The position numbers were made by a program, and so were the translations under genes. This document shows, in pieces, positions 13,835-22,275 of a DNA stretch of 28,075 nt (positions are counted from its first letter, which is position 1; every line of letters begins with the position of its first letter). Origin of the DNA: Fimivicinus intestinavium (GTDB lineage: Bacteria > Bacillota > Clostridia > Oscillospirales > Acutalibacteraceae); NCBI GenBank assembly GCA_018715765.1, contig DVKY01000075.1, positions 1 to 28,075 of the forward strand, given 5' to 3'. Below the pieces are notes generated by a model. The model saw only the letters and a program-made list of their open reading frames with translations, was not told the DNA's origin and searched no databases.

Positions 13835-16246
13835 CTATTTCAACTCCAGCAGCTCCCGAATCGGGCCCTCAAAGGGAGCGCCTGCCGGGATTTTCTGGCT
13901 TGGATCCTTCAGAAAGGCGGAGAAGGTGTTGCTTTTCCAGAAGAAGCTGGTCTGGAATTTAGAGATCAGGGTAACCAACGCTTGATGCCGGTCCTCGTTG
14001 CCGCGCTTGACGATCTGCTTTAACGTCACATCGATCCGCTCTGTAGGCGTTACATCCTCCAGGATGATGCAGAGCTCCCCGTTCTTGCAGAGAGGGGCAG
14101 CCTCAGCCGGTTGTCCTCCGCGGGCGATCTGCACACCGGCACAGTCAGACACATCGGCGAAGCGCAGGCGCAGCGTCCTCCGGGCGGGGAGAAGCGACGC
14201 ATCGCCCTGCGCGGGCAGCACGGTGAAGTGCAGGTCGCCGCCAGCCTCCCGCAGGAGGAAGGAGGTAACGGCGCTTGCGCCATGCTCAAAGCCGTTTGTT
14301 TCGCCGTCGTCCTCATACAGGGCAAAGCGGTTATTGCCGCGGAAAATCAGCAGCTCAAGCTGCTCCGGATTTTTCCAATCGTTTGTTGTCCCCTGCGTGC
14401 TTAAGGGCAGGATCGCTCCCTCTTTGGCGAGCACGGGGATGCTTTCCACGCCGCGATACATTGTGACAAACCGGCCGCCCTCATAGATCCTCTTTGTAAA
14501 AATATCCGTCCAGCGGCCGTGCGGCAGCCAGACGCGGACACCGGCGAGGTTGGTTTTCGGGTCTACCGGCTGCGTGATTGGCGCAACGATCAGCTCGCTG
14601 CCAAAAAGAAATTCATTCGGTACGGCGTAGGCCTCGCCGTTTTCCGGCCAACCGTAGTACATTGGTTCGCATAGCGCGCGGCCTTCGCTGTGGGTGCGCC
14701 AGTTCATCGTGTAAAGATAGGGGATGAGGCGGTGGCGCAGGCGAAGATACTCTTTCGCGAGCGTATAAACATCCCAACGGTAATTCCATGGCTCCTTGCC
14801 CATGAATGGATTACTGGTAGAGTGCAGCCGCATGATGGGGCTGAATACGCCGAGCTGCACCCACCTGAGGTAAAGCTCATCGTCCTTTTCTCCCTGATGG
14901 TGGCCGCCAATATCATGGCTCCACCAGGTATATCCCGCGTTTGAAGCGTTGGCGGTGAAATAGGGCTGGAAATCCAGCACCTCCCAACTGATTTTGGAAT
15001 CTCCGGAGAAGCCCAGAGGATAGCGGTGGCTTCCGATCTCCGCATAGCGGGAGAGGATCAGCGGGCGTTTATTGCCATGGCGATTGTCGAGATAGTGATA
15101 ATGGTTCAGCGCCCAGAGAGGGTCAAGACCCTTTATTTTGGAGTGGCTGCCCTGCTGCCAGTCGATCCACCAGAAATCGACGCCCTCCTGCTCATAGGGG
15201 TGATGGATGCATTGAAAATAGGCTTCAATAAATTTAGGGTCGGTGATATCAAAGGCAATCGCCTGGCCGGAGGCAGGGTCGATCCCCATGGCCGTGGCCA
15301 TCGCCGCATAACAATCTTCAAACCGGCGCACGCCGGCGGCAGGGTGCACATTGAGCGTAACATGAAAGTTCTGCTCCTTGAGCCAGCGCAGGAAAGCGCG
15401 GTAATCCGGAAAGAGCTCAGTGTTCCAGCTGTAGCCCGTCCAGCCGCCGCTCGACATAGAGTCGAACCATGCATCCTTGGGGGAGGCGTATTCGGCCTGC
15501 CGGGCAGCGTCCCTGCCAAAGCGGGCTTTCACGTCCGTCCAGTGCCAATCCATATCTACCGTGGCGACAGTGATCGGAATCTGTTCCTCAATGAAGCGCT
15601 GCATCAGCGCGATATATTCTTCCTGGGAATAGGCTTTATACCGGCTCCACCAGTTGCCCAGGCACCAGCGCGGCACAAGCGGAACCGGCCCGGTCAGACG
15701 GAACAGGTCGCGGATGCAGCCGCGGTAATCATGCCCGTAGGCGAAGAAATAGAGATCCGAGCCGCCCTTCTGCCGCGGCGCGATGGAGCCATCCTCCAAA
15801 AGCAGCAGAGAGGCGCTGTCATCCAGCGTGGCCACGCCGTCTTTGGAGACGACGCCCTTTGTCAGCGTCACTGCACCGGTGGATTGATCGAGCGTGCGGG
15901 CCGTGCCGCGCAGATTTCCGCTTTCAAAGTCCGTGACCGTCCTGCCGCCGCGCAAGGTAACGCTCTCCATCCTCTTTTTGCGCAGATTATAGTGAAAAAT
16001 CGCCTGCTCGGTGCGCACTGTCAGCTTAGGCCCATCCTGCGAGGCGTCAAAACGCGGCTGCTCAAAATCACGATACCAGACCTTCTGCGTCGGCTGGTCG
16101 CAAAAAGACTTACCGGCATCCATGGTTTCCACCCGCAGCAGGCGGCTGGTCAGCACATTGACACGGACATCCCCGAACACTGCGGTTTGGCTCTCCCGGG
16201 TTTTGCTTTGCACATGCATCCCGAATTGCTCTTCAAAATATCCCAT
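13835..16246 (-). CDS. GH31 family alpha-glycosidase
   Basis: An 803-aa retaining alpha-glycosidase (alpha-glucosidase/alpha-xylosidase class). The N-terminal beta-sandwich (to about 215) is followed by the (beta/alpha)8 barrel: PRWCLGNWWSRY, VDMDWHWTD, then the nucleophile D362 in FWWIDWQQG and the acid/base D416 in GFSGD. Later motifs are WWSHDIGGHH and SPIMRLHS. C-terminal beta domains carry the VWLPHGRWTDIFT motif. The final 60 residues look like an added tail. No signal peptide is present, so it is cytoplasmic. ATG 16246 lies 8 nt after AGGAGG; upstream in-frame starts would overlap the GH125 gene. Only 14 bp separate it from GH125, so the two are cotranscribed. Substrate is not certain. 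Confidence 0.92.
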   Translation of the reverse strand: MGYFEEQFGMHVQSKTRESQTAVFGDVRVNVLTSRLLRVETMDAGKSFCDQPTQKVWYRDFEQPRFDASQDGPKLTVRTEQAIFHYNLRKKRMESVTLRGGRTVTDFESGNLRGTARTLDQSTGAVTLTKGVVSKDGVATLDDSASLLLLEDGSIAPRQKGGSDLYFFAYGHDYRGCIRDLFRLTGPVPLVPRWCLGNWWSRYKAYSQEEYIALMQRFIEEQIPITVATVDMDWHWTDVKARFGRDAARQAEYASPKDAWFDSMSSGGWTGYSWNTELFPDYRAFLRWLKEQNFHVTLNVHPAAGVRRFEDCYAAMATAMGIDPASGQAIAFDITDPKFIEAYFQCIHHPYEQEGVDFWWIDWQQGSHSKIKGLDPLWALNHYHYLDNRHGNKRPLILSRYAEIGSHRYPLGFSGDSKISWEVLDFQPYFTANASNAGYTWWSHDIGGHHQGEKDDELYLRWVQLGVFSPIMRLHSTSNPFMGKEPWNYRWDVYTLAKEYLRLRHRLIPYLYTMNWRTHSEGRALCEPMYYGWPENGEAYAVPNEFLFGSELIVAPITQPVDPKTNLAGVRVWLPHGRWTDIFTKRIYEGGRFVTMYRGVESIPVLAKEGAILPLSTQGTTNDWKNPEQLELLIFRGNNRFALYEDDGETNGFEHGASAVTSFLLREAGGDLHFTVLPAQGDASLLPARRTLRLRFADVSDCAGVQIARGGQPAEAAPLCKNGELCIILEDVTPTERIDVTLKQIVKRGNEDRHQALVTLISKFQTSFFWKSNTFSAFLKDPSQKIPAGAPFEGPIRELLELK

Positions 16247-16260
16247 TCTCATTGCCTCCT

Positions 16261-17547
16261 TTATCGTTCTGTGAGGTAGGTTTGATAGATCAGCTCCGCG
16301 CACAGGCTGTCCGCCCAGGCGAACCAGGGGCGGGTGAACTGCGCGGGATTATCTGCGTCAAAGCTTTCATGCATGCGCCCGCAGCCGGCGGTGGTCTTGA
16401 GCAGCAGGCGGATGAGCCGCTCCTTTTCCACGCGGCTGGAGGCGGTCAGCCCCTGCATGGAAAGTGCGATCGGCCAGATAAAGCCCTTTGCCGTGTGCTC
16501 GCTGCCGACGCCGCAGGCGGCCCTGCCCTGGAAATAGCAGGGATTTTCCTCGCTCAGCAGCCAGGCGCGGGTGTTTTGATAGACCGGATCCTCCGGTGCG
16601 AGATAGCCGAGATAGGGGAGAGAGAGCAGGCTCGGCACATTCGCATCGTCCATCAGGCGGTAATGCCCGAGGCCGTCCGTCTCATAGGCGTAAATCCTGC
16701 CGTAGCGCGGGTGGTGGACGGTGCCGTATGCTTCAATGCCCTGCACAATCCCCCGTCTTATCTGGCGCGCTTCTTCCGCCAATGCTGCGTCCTGCCAAAC
16801 GCTTTGGGCAATCTCGGCAAGCTCGCCGAGAATGACGGCGGCAAAGCAGTTTGCAGGGATCAGGTAATGATAAGCGCACGCGTCGTCCGAGGGGCGAAAG
16901 CCCGACCACGTCATGCCCGTATAGCCTGTGGGTGTGCCGAGACCGCCGTTTTGCAGCGTTTCCCGCGCATTGTGCTCCTCCACGGCCCAGGGCCGGATAA
17001 AGCGGTAAGGCGATTGCTCGCGGTGGCGCTGCTCCGTGCGCAGCGTAACCGCAATTTTTTGCGCCGCCTCATGCCATTTGGGCGTAAAAATTGCAGCGCG
17101 GCCCGTCGCTTTCCAATACGAATAGGCGAGCCAAACCGGGTAGCATAGAGAGTCCGTTTCATATTTTCGCTCCCACGTCCAGGGTGTGAGGAAGGTTTCA
17201 TCCTCATCCCACCGGCTGTTATCCGGCTTTTCGTTGAACGCATTGGCATAGGGGTCGATGCAGATATAGCTGGCCTGCCGTGCGATCAGCCCTTCCAAAA
17301 GGGCTTGCAGCTTTGCATCCTCCTTTGCAAAAGGCAGGTAGTGGCGCACCTGCGCGCTGGAGTCGCGCAGCCACATGGCGGGGATATCCCCGGTGAAAAC
17401 AAAGGCTTCCCCGCCGGCCAGCAGCTTTGCAGTGGTTTCACAGGTGCTGGCAAAGCAGGTGCGATAGAGCGAAAATAATCCTGGCGTATGGGAAAGAAGC
17501 ACCTGCGCTTTGTTTAAATGCGCCGTCAGGGCGGGGGTTAATTCCAT
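16261..17547 (-). CDS. GH125 exo-alpha-1,6-mannosidase family protein
   Basis: A 428-aa glycoside hydrolase of family 125, (alpha/alpha)6-fold enzymes that remove terminal alpha-1,6-mannose, for example from N-glycan cores. Visible motifs include FTGDIPAMWLRDSSAQV (about 51-67), YICIDPYANAFNE (94-106), WERKYETDSLCYP, and SGFRPSDDACAYHYLIPAN with the likely acid D221/D222. The C-terminal MHESFD...QFTRPWFAWADSL holds the likely base E394. These positions agree well with the characterised clostridial enzyme. No signal peptide, so it is cytoplasmic. GAGG lies 8 nt before the ATG, which is 15 bp after the mtaB stop. It forms an operon with mtaB upstream and GH31 downstream, suggesting joint use of alpha-linked host or fungal glycans. 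Confidence 0.93.
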   Translation of the reverse strand: MELTPALTAHLNKAQVLLSHTPGLFSLYRTCFASTCETTAKLLAGGEAFVFTGDIPAMWLRDSSAQVRHYLPFAKEDAKLQALLEGLIARQASYICIDPYANAFNEKPDNSRWDEDETFLTPWTWERKYETDSLCYPVWLAYSYWKATGRAAIFTPKWHEAAQKIAVTLRTEQRHREQSPYRFIRPWAVEEHNARETLQNGGLGTPTGYTGMTWSGFRPSDDACAYHYLIPANCFAAVILGELAEIAQSVWQDAALAEEARQIRRGIVQGIEAYGTVHHPRYGRIYAYETDGLGHYRLMDDANVPSLLSLPYLGYLAPEDPVYQNTRAWLLSEENPCYFQGRAACGVGSEHTAKGFIWPIALSMQGLTASSRVEKERLIRLLLKTTAGCGRMHESFDADNPAQFTRPWFAWADSLCAELIYQTYLTER

Positions 17548-17562
17548 CTCACATTCCTCGCT

Positions 17563-18867
17563 TTACAAACCGGGATTGCATTCTTCCAGTGCGCCAATGC
17601 AGCCGTCGCCGGAAACCCCGGTGATCATAACCTCCTGAATCGTCCCGCAGAGCGCCTGTGGGGCGCGCACGCGCACGGGCGTATAGTTTGGCGTGTAGCC
17701 CTCCAGAAAGCCGTCTGCATCCATGGCTTCAAACAGAACGGGGAAGCGTTTGCCGGCCTCTCCGGCCAAGAAGCGTTGGCGCATTTCGCCCGCCGCCTCC
17801 CGCAGCCTGCGGGCGCGCTCCTCCTTCACCGCCTTCGGCAGCTGCGGCATCGCAGCCGCGCGCGTGCCGGGGCGGGAGGAGTAAGGGAACACATGGATTT
17901 TTTCAAATCCAATTTGCCGCACGAATGCAAGCGTCTGTGCAAACTCCGCCTCCGTTTCCCCGGGAAAGCCGGTCATCACATCCGTTGTCACCGCTGTATC
18001 CGGGAAGCAGCTGCGCAGGCTGCCGCAAAGCGCCTCATATTCCGCGCAGGTGTAATGCCGGTTCATCCGGCGGAGTGTTTCGTCGCAGCCGCTTTGCAGG
18101 GAGAGGTGAAACTGCGGGCAGAGCTTTTCACAGTGCGAGAGCCGCTTCACCACCTCCGGGGTGAGGTGATCCGGCTCCAGGGAGCCGAGGCGCACGCGCA
18201 GAATGCCGCCGATCGAGCAGGCAAGCTCTACTGCGTCGCAGAAGGAGAGGCCGAGATCTTTTCCATAGGAGGAGAGATTGATCCCCACGAGCACGATTTC
18301 AAGAAAGCCTGCCTCCCGCAGGCGGAGCAGCTCTTCCTTCAGCTCGTCCAGCGGCTTGGAGCGCACCCTGCCGCGCGAGGTAGGGATGATGCAGTAGGAG
18401 CAGAAACGGTCGCAGCCATCCTGAATTTTCACAAAAGCGCGCGTATGCTCCTGAAAGCTGGAGATTGTCCCGCCATGGAAGCGCTCCCCGGTTTCATGTG
18501 GGCGCACATGGAAGATGCGCTTGCCGCTGAGCTGATATTCGTCGATGGCCTCAAGAATCGCTTCGCTGTCGCGGTTGCCGATGACGATATCCGCTTGAGT
18601 GAGCGACTGTGCCTGCTCCGGATAGGCCTGCGGCATACAGCCGGTGAGCACAACAATGCTCTGCGGATGCAGCCTTTTGAAGCGCCGTACCGCCTGACGG
18701 GATTTTTGGTCGCCCGTGCTGGTCACCGTGCAGGAATTTACAAGATAAAAATCCGCTTCCTCCTCCGGCGGGACGATTTCAAAGCCCTTTGCCCGGAACT
18801 GCTCGCACAGTGCCTGTGTTTCATATTGATTCACCTTGCATCCAAGGGTATAAAATGCGGCTTTCAT
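17563..18867 (-). CDS. mtaB: MtaB-type tRNA (N6-threonylcarbamoyladenosine-37) methylthiotransferase
   Basis: A 434-aa radical SAM methylthiotransferase that adds a methylthio group to t6A37 in tRNAs reading ANN codons. The N-terminal UPF0004 domain carries C10 (TLGCKVNQYET), C46 (VNSCTVT) and C77 (LTGCMPQ), which bind the auxiliary cluster. The radical SAM cluster cysteines are C152, C156 and C159 (DGCDRFCSYC). A C-terminal TRAM-like domain ends the protein. The LGCKVNQYET start separates MtaB from MiaB and RimO. I prefer ATG 18867, since GGGAG lies about 9 nt before it; an ATG at 18882 would add five residues. It heads a tight series with the GH125 and GH31 genes, which is unusual company for a tRNA enzyme. 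Confidence 0.93.
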   Translation of the reverse strand: MKAAFYTLGCKVNQYETQALCEQFRAKGFEIVPPEEEADFYLVNSCTVTSTGDQKSRQAVRRFKRLHPQSIVVLTGCMPQAYPEQAQSLTQADIVIGNRDSEAILEAIDEYQLSGKRIFHVRPHETGERFHGGTISSFQEHTRAFVKIQDGCDRFCSYCIIPTSRGRVRSKPLDELKEELLRLREAGFLEIVLVGINLSSYGKDLGLSFCDAVELACSIGGILRVRLGSLEPDHLTPEVVKRLSHCEKLCPQFHLSLQSGCDETLRRMNRHYTCAEYEALCGSLRSCFPDTAVTTDVMTGFPGETEAEFAQTLAFVRQIGFEKIHVFPYSSRPGTRAAAMPQLPKAVKEERARRLREAAGEMRQRFLAGEAGKRFPVLFEAMDADGFLEGYTPNYTPVRVRAPQALCGTIQEVMITGVSGDGCIGALEECNPGL

Positions 18868-18953
18868 AAGGGCGACTCCCATTTCCGTTCAAAATAAAAG
18901 CATCTTTCAGTATAATCGAAACAGCGGCAAAAAACAAGCGCCCGTGAAGCTCT

Positions 18954-19265
18954 TCATAGCGCTTGAGCGCCGCCAACGGCGTCAAAAACAAACGTATCCA
19001 ATAGAACGATCATATTTTTCTCCGTCAGCTTTTTGGCCAAAAGCTGCTGGAATTTGGTCGTGCGGGTTTTTCCGGCCAGGCGAAGCGTTTCCAGCTCCCG
19101 GGCGAGCGATTCCTGGTTTTTGCTCAGCTGTTCATACAGCTCCTCCAGCCGTGCGAGCCGCTCAGCCGCAGGGCCGGCATACCCGTTTTCAGCAGGAGAC
19201 AGATGGGCCTCGCCGATCAGGGGCGCAGCCTGTGCAGCTGTGCTGCGTATCGTATATCGTTCCAT
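18954..19265 (-). CDS. Small coiled-coil protein of unknown function
   Basis: A 103-aa protein that I do not recognise. Its N-terminus (MERYTIRSTAAQAAPLIGEA) is followed by a predicted coiled coil (about 32-66: ERLARLEELYEQLSKNQESL). A basic stretch (GKTRTTKFQQLLAKKLTEK) precedes a hydrophobic end, MIVLLDTFVFDAVGG. The start at 19265 is chosen because a promoter lies at 19290-19318. The longer frame that runs upstream crosses that promoter and a palindrome. The ribosome site is weak (AAAGAG). It lies 86 bp before mtaB on the same strand and may be in the same transcript. It is probably cytoplasmic. Confidence 0.65.
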   Translation of the reverse strand: MERYTIRSTAAQAAPLIGEAHLSPAENGYAGPAAERLARLEELYEQLSKNQESLARELETLRLAGKTRTTKFQQLLAKKLTEKNMIVLLDTFVFDAVGGAQAL

Positions 19266-19289
19266 TGTTTCACGCTCTTTTCTGTGCTT

Positions 19290-19318
19290 ATTACAGCATA
19301 TTTCACTTGATTTTTCAA
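19290..19318 (-). promoter_or_regulatory. Sigma-A-type promoter for the small coiled-coil gene and possibly mtaB-GH125-GH31
   Basis: On the minus strand, TTGAAA (19318-19313) and TGTAAT (19295-19290) are 17 nt apart, 24 bp before the start codon. The -35 overlaps a small CTTGA/TCAAG inverted repeat, which could be an operator. Confidence 0.6.
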
Positions 19319-19355
19319 GCAACGCCGGGCTTGCGCGCAATAGCGGTGTAGAGAT

Positions 19356-19393
19356 GCAAACGGACGTATGTGAACACACATACGTCCGTTTGC
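19356..19393. repeat. Perfect 17-bp inverted repeat
   Basis: GCAAACGGACGTATGTG (19356-19372) pairs perfectly with 19377-19393 across a 4-nt AACA loop. It lies between the lipase stop and the small coiled-coil gene. Neither side carries a T-run, so it is an atypical terminator at best. It could instead be a protein-binding site or the relic of a mobile element. Confidence 0.7.
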
Positions 19394-19470
19394 GACGCCT
19401 TTCGCCGGCAGGTGGCTCTTCCACAGGCTCGTACTGCGCCGTCCGCAGCCCGTACAGAAGCGGCGGTTTC

Positions 19471-20424
19471 TTACGCGCTCTGTGCGTCCCTTGCAGCCAG
19501 CACGCCGTCCAGCCACTTCATAATGTCGTTATAGATCTTCTCATGGTCGTTTTCGTTGAGGATTTCATGCCGGTCGTTGGGGTAGAGGATCACGGTTGGC
19601 TCGTTGCCCGCAAGCTCCAGATTATCGGAGACTGCCAGCACGCCCCGGCCGTTGAAGCCGACGGAATCCTTCGCGCCGGAGATGAGCATCACAGGCAGAT
19701 CCTGCGGCACCTTTTTAGCCCAATCCTTGCGGCTGACCTCCATCAGGATGCGCACCACGTCGCGCGTACCGCCGAGCTTGAAGTTAAAGCCGCACAGCGG
19801 GTCGTCGATATAGCGGTCGAGATTCTCCTCGCTCGTGCTGATCCAATCGATTTTGGTGCGCGGGTTTTTGAACTGTGCGTTAAACACGCCGTTGCCGATT
19901 TTAAACAGCAGGTCCGCATTGGCGCGCGGGCCGATTTTATCCACAATTTTATCAAAGGCGGAAACGAGCCCCTCCATCGCGGCGGGCAGTTCGCCCGTAC
20001 CGCAGAAGATCGCGCCGGCCAGCTCCTTGCCAAAGTGTGACGCATAGGAGCGCGCCAGGAAGGAGCCCATGCTGTGGCCAAACAGGAAATAGGGCAGGTC
20101 AGGGTAGCGCTTGTGCATGATGTTGTACAGGATGTGCATGTCGTCCACCATGCGGATATGGCCGTTTTTATCGTCCATATAGCCGAGGTCATCCAGCGTG
20201 TTGACGGATTTGCCGTGCCCGAGGTGGTCGTTGCCGCACACGATAAAGCCGTGCTCCGCCAAAAAATGGGCGAAATCATCATACCGCTCAATGTGCTCCG
20301 ACATGCCGTGCGCAATTTGGAACACCGCGACCGGCTTGACGCCGTCATCCTGCCAAAGCATGCAGTGGATTTTGTTTTTGCCGGTGGAAGAATTGAAATA
20401 TGCCTCTTTACGAATGATTGCCAT
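19471..20424 (-). CDS. Alpha/beta hydrolase, monoacylglycerol lipase/lysophospholipase type
   Basis: A 317-aa serine hydrolase of the alpha/beta fold, in the group of lysophospholipases and monoacylglycerol lipases (PldB-like). The oxyanion motif is AHGMSEH (about 38-44). GNDHLGHGKS (64-73) follows, then the nucleophile elbow GHSMG with S118, D253 in SGAKDSVG, and H286 in PNDRHE, completing the triad. A cap region lies about 140-240. No signal peptide or lipoprotein site is seen, so it is likely cytoplasmic. GAGGGAG precedes ATG 20424. It is transcribed alone from a promoter at 20460-20488. A decayed second copy of residues 191-242 lies 2.6 kb away at 22425-22580. Confidence 0.93.
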   Translation of the reverse strand: MAIIRKEAYFNSSTGKNKIHCMLWQDDGVKPVAVFQIAHGMSEHIERYDDFAHFLAEHGFIVCGNDHLGHGKSVNTLDDLGYMDDKNGHIRMVDDMHILYNIMHKRYPDLPYFLFGHSMGSFLARSYASHFGKELAGAIFCGTGELPAAMEGLVSAFDKIVDKIGPRANADLLFKIGNGVFNAQFKNPRTKIDWISTSEENLDRYIDDPLCGFNFKLGGTRDVVRILMEVSRKDWAKKVPQDLPVMLISGAKDSVGFNGRGVLAVSDNLELAGNEPTVILYPNDRHEILNENDHEKIYNDIMKWLDGVLAARDAQSA

Positions 20425-20459
20425 CCGAATCGACTCCCTCTGCTCAAAATGATAGTTGT

Positions 20460-20488
20460 ATTATACACGAAATTGATAGAAAAGTCAT
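20460..20488 (-). promoter_or_regulatory. Sigma-A promoter for the lipase gene
   Basis: On the minus strand, ATGACT (20488-20483) and a perfect TATAAT (20465-20460) are separated by 17 nt, 35 bp before the start codon. Confidence 0.65.
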
Positions 20489-20605
20489 GGCCTTTTCTCA
20501 ATAAAATAGAAAATTTGCATTCTCAAAGCCCTGCTCCAGAGGAAGCCCCTTGGAACGGGCCGGAAAAGCGCCCGCTCTTTTTTGCCGTGCAGCTGTTGGA
20601 AGCGC

Positions 20606-20634
20606 TTGACGGAACGCCGCAGCGGGTCTAAAAT
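20606..20634 (+). promoter_or_regulatory. Sigma-A promoter for the MFS gene
   Basis: TTGACG (20606-20611), a 17-nt spacer and TAAAAT (20629-20634) lie 31 bp before the GTG start of the MFS transporter. Confidence 0.65.
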
Positions 20635-20665
20635 GCTACTCGTGCGCTAAATTTGTGGAGGGGCA

Positions 20666-21844
20666 GTGAAAGTCAAAATGAAAGAAAAGGTTTATTCCAG
20701 GGACGTCATTTTAATCCTGGCAGCCAGCTTTTTTTATTTTTCGAGCCCCATGGTGGTCACGCCGCTGATCACAGGCTTTTCCGGCAGCGTGGGGGCTTCC
20801 GCCGCCCTGATGGGGATCGTCGGCGGCCTGATGAACCTGTGCTCGCTTTTTTGCCGGCCGCTCGTTGGGAATCTGGCGGATAAAATCAGCAAATTCAAGC
20901 TATCCTTCTGCGGCGCGGGGATGATGGCTCTGGCCTGCCTGGGATATATCGTGGCGGGCAATCCCGTCGTGATCGTCATTGCCCGGGTGATCAACGGAAT
21001 CGGGTTCGCCTGCTGCTCCGTGTGCATGTCTACATGGATGTCCAACATGCTACCCAAGGAGAAAATCGGCTCCGGCATGGGCATTTACGGCATGATGAAC
21101 GCATTGGGCATGGCAATCGCCCCTGCCATCGGCGTCAGCGCCTATCAGGCGTTTGGTTATCGGGTTTCCTTTGGAATCGCGTTGTTTATTTCGGTGATGA
21201 TTATGGTGGTCATCCCGTTTGTCCAAAACCGGGGTGAGCCGGAGCCTGCGGCGCTTTCCGGGGATGGCGTAAATACCGCGGCAAGCTGGCAGATCGTCGA
21301 CTGGAAGGTGATCCCGGTTGCTCTCATCATCATGCTGTTTGCAATCCCTTATTGCGCAACGCAGTCCTTCCTAGTCAATTATGTGGAGGCGCGGGAGCTC
21401 TCCGTGACTGTCAGCCTGTTTTTTCCGCTTTATGCGGTGGTTTTGCTGCTGCTCCGCCTGGGGCTGAAAAGCCTGTTTGACCGCCTGCCGTTCAAATTCT
21501 TTTTGCTTGGCAGCTCGGTCAGCGCTTTGGCGGGCATTTTGTGCCTCGGTTTTATGAAAAACAATCTGCAGATGTTTTTTGCCGCACTGTTTATGGCTGG
21601 CGGCTATGGCGTGATGAGCTCGGTGTGCCAATCCACCGCGATCCTGCTTGCCGGGAAGGAGCGGCGCGGCCTTGCCAACAGCACCTACTATATCGGGCTG
21701 GACTTGGGCATGACGTTGGGCCCGATCATCGGCGGTTTTTTATATGGGCATATGGAGTTGTCTTTGTTTTACCCCATGCTGCTGCTGACTGTCCCGCTGG
21801 GTTTCATCGTGTTCTTGGCCGCACACAGGCGAAAAATTCTTTGA
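20666..21844 (+). CDS. Major facilitator superfamily transporter
   Basis: A 392-aa inner-membrane transporter of the MFS class with about 12 hydrophobic helices and a central cytoplasmic loop around residues 190-215. The loop after helix 2 has NLADKISKFK, a variant of the MFS motif GxxxDRxGRR, and helix 5 carries GIYGMMNALGMAIAPAIG. The sequence resembles drug or metabolite efflux carriers, but no substrate can be named. The GTG at 20666 follows GGAGG by only 4 nt. An ATG at 20678 is 16 nt away and less likely. The gene diverges from the lipase gene and ends near a hairpin it shares with convergent spoIIID. Confidence 0.92.
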   Translation: MKVKMKEKVYSRDVILILAASFFYFSSPMVVTPLITGFSGSVGASAALMGIVGGLMNLCSLFCRPLVGNLADKISKFKLSFCGAGMMALACLGYIVAGNPVVIVIARVINGIGFACCSVCMSTWMSNMLPKEKIGSGMGIYGMMNALGMAIAPAIGVSAYQAFGYRVSFGIALFISVMIMVVIPFVQNRGEPEPAALSGDGVNTAASWQIVDWKVIPVALIIMLFAIPYCATQSFLVNYVEARELSVTVSLFFPLYAVVLLLLRLGLKSLFDRLPFKFFLLGSSVSALAGILCLGFMKNNLQMFFAALFMAGGYGVMSSVCQSTAILLAGKERRGLANSTYYIGLDLGMTLGPIIGGFLYGHMELSLFYPMLLLTVPLGFIVFLAAHRRKIL

Positions 21845-21917
21845 GGGCTGTAGCAGGCCCCATCAGCCGTTGCAACGGGTTCCTTTACACATGGGTTGCC
21901 CGCCCGGCAGCAAAATA

Positions 21918-21942
21918 GCCCGCAGGAAATCCACCTGCGGGC
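21918..21942. terminator. Hairpin between convergent MFS and spoIIID genes
   Basis: A perfect 9-bp GC-rich stem (21918-21926 with 21934-21942) with a 7-nt loop. A few T follow on each strand (CATTTCTTC on plus, TATTTTG on minus). It is likely a shared terminator. Confidence 0.75.
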
Positions 21943-21967
21943 ATTTCTTCGGCTTCCTATGTTTTCC

Positions 21968-22222
21968 CTATGGATGCATGGCGCGGTATTTTTTCTGCGT
22001 GGCGATCCCGCCTCGAATATGGCGCTGCGCTTTATTGATATCCAGCACCTCCCGCACCTCTTGATACAGTTGTGGATTCACCCGGCGCAAGCGTTGGGAC
22101 ACGTCCATATGTACGGTAGACTTACTGATACCAAATTCCTTTGCTGCCGCACGGACAGTTGCTTTGTGCTCAATGATATATTCGCCGAGCTCTACGGCCC
22201 TTTCTTCCACAATACCCTTCAA
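21968..22222 (-). CDS. spoIIID: Sporulation transcription factor SpoIIID
   Basis: An 84-aa DNA-binding protein that switches mother-cell gene expression during endospore formation, activating some sigma-E genes and repressing others. The sequence opens with KGIVEERAVELGEYII. The helix-turn-helix follows (TVRAAAKEFGISKSTVHMDVSQRL, about residues 22-45), and the conserved RLRRVNPQLYQEVREVLDINKAQRHIRGG end matches the family over its whole length. The start is TTG at 22222, placed 7 nt after GGAGGGG. A candidate sigma-E promoter is at 22276-22303. Its presence shows the organism belongs to a spore-forming lineage. Confidence 0.97.
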   Translation of the reverse strand: MKGIVEERAVELGEYIIEHKATVRAAAKEFGISKSTVHMDVSQRLRRVNPQLYQEVREVLDINKAQRHIRGGIATQKKYRAMHP

Positions 22223-22275
22223 GATGAGCCCCTCCGTTTTCCGTTAAAGTGAAGCGTGCCGATGCAATTCCCTAA

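Noticed and set aside
13485..13985. 166-codon plus-strand frame between dusB and GH31
   Set aside because: It crosses a promoter-like element, a strong hairpin and the antisense of GH31. No domain is visible.
15026..16279. 417-codon open frame on the plus strand
   Set aside because: It is fully antisense to the GH31 gene, has no ribosome site, and its translation resembles no protein. High GC makes long shadow frames common here.
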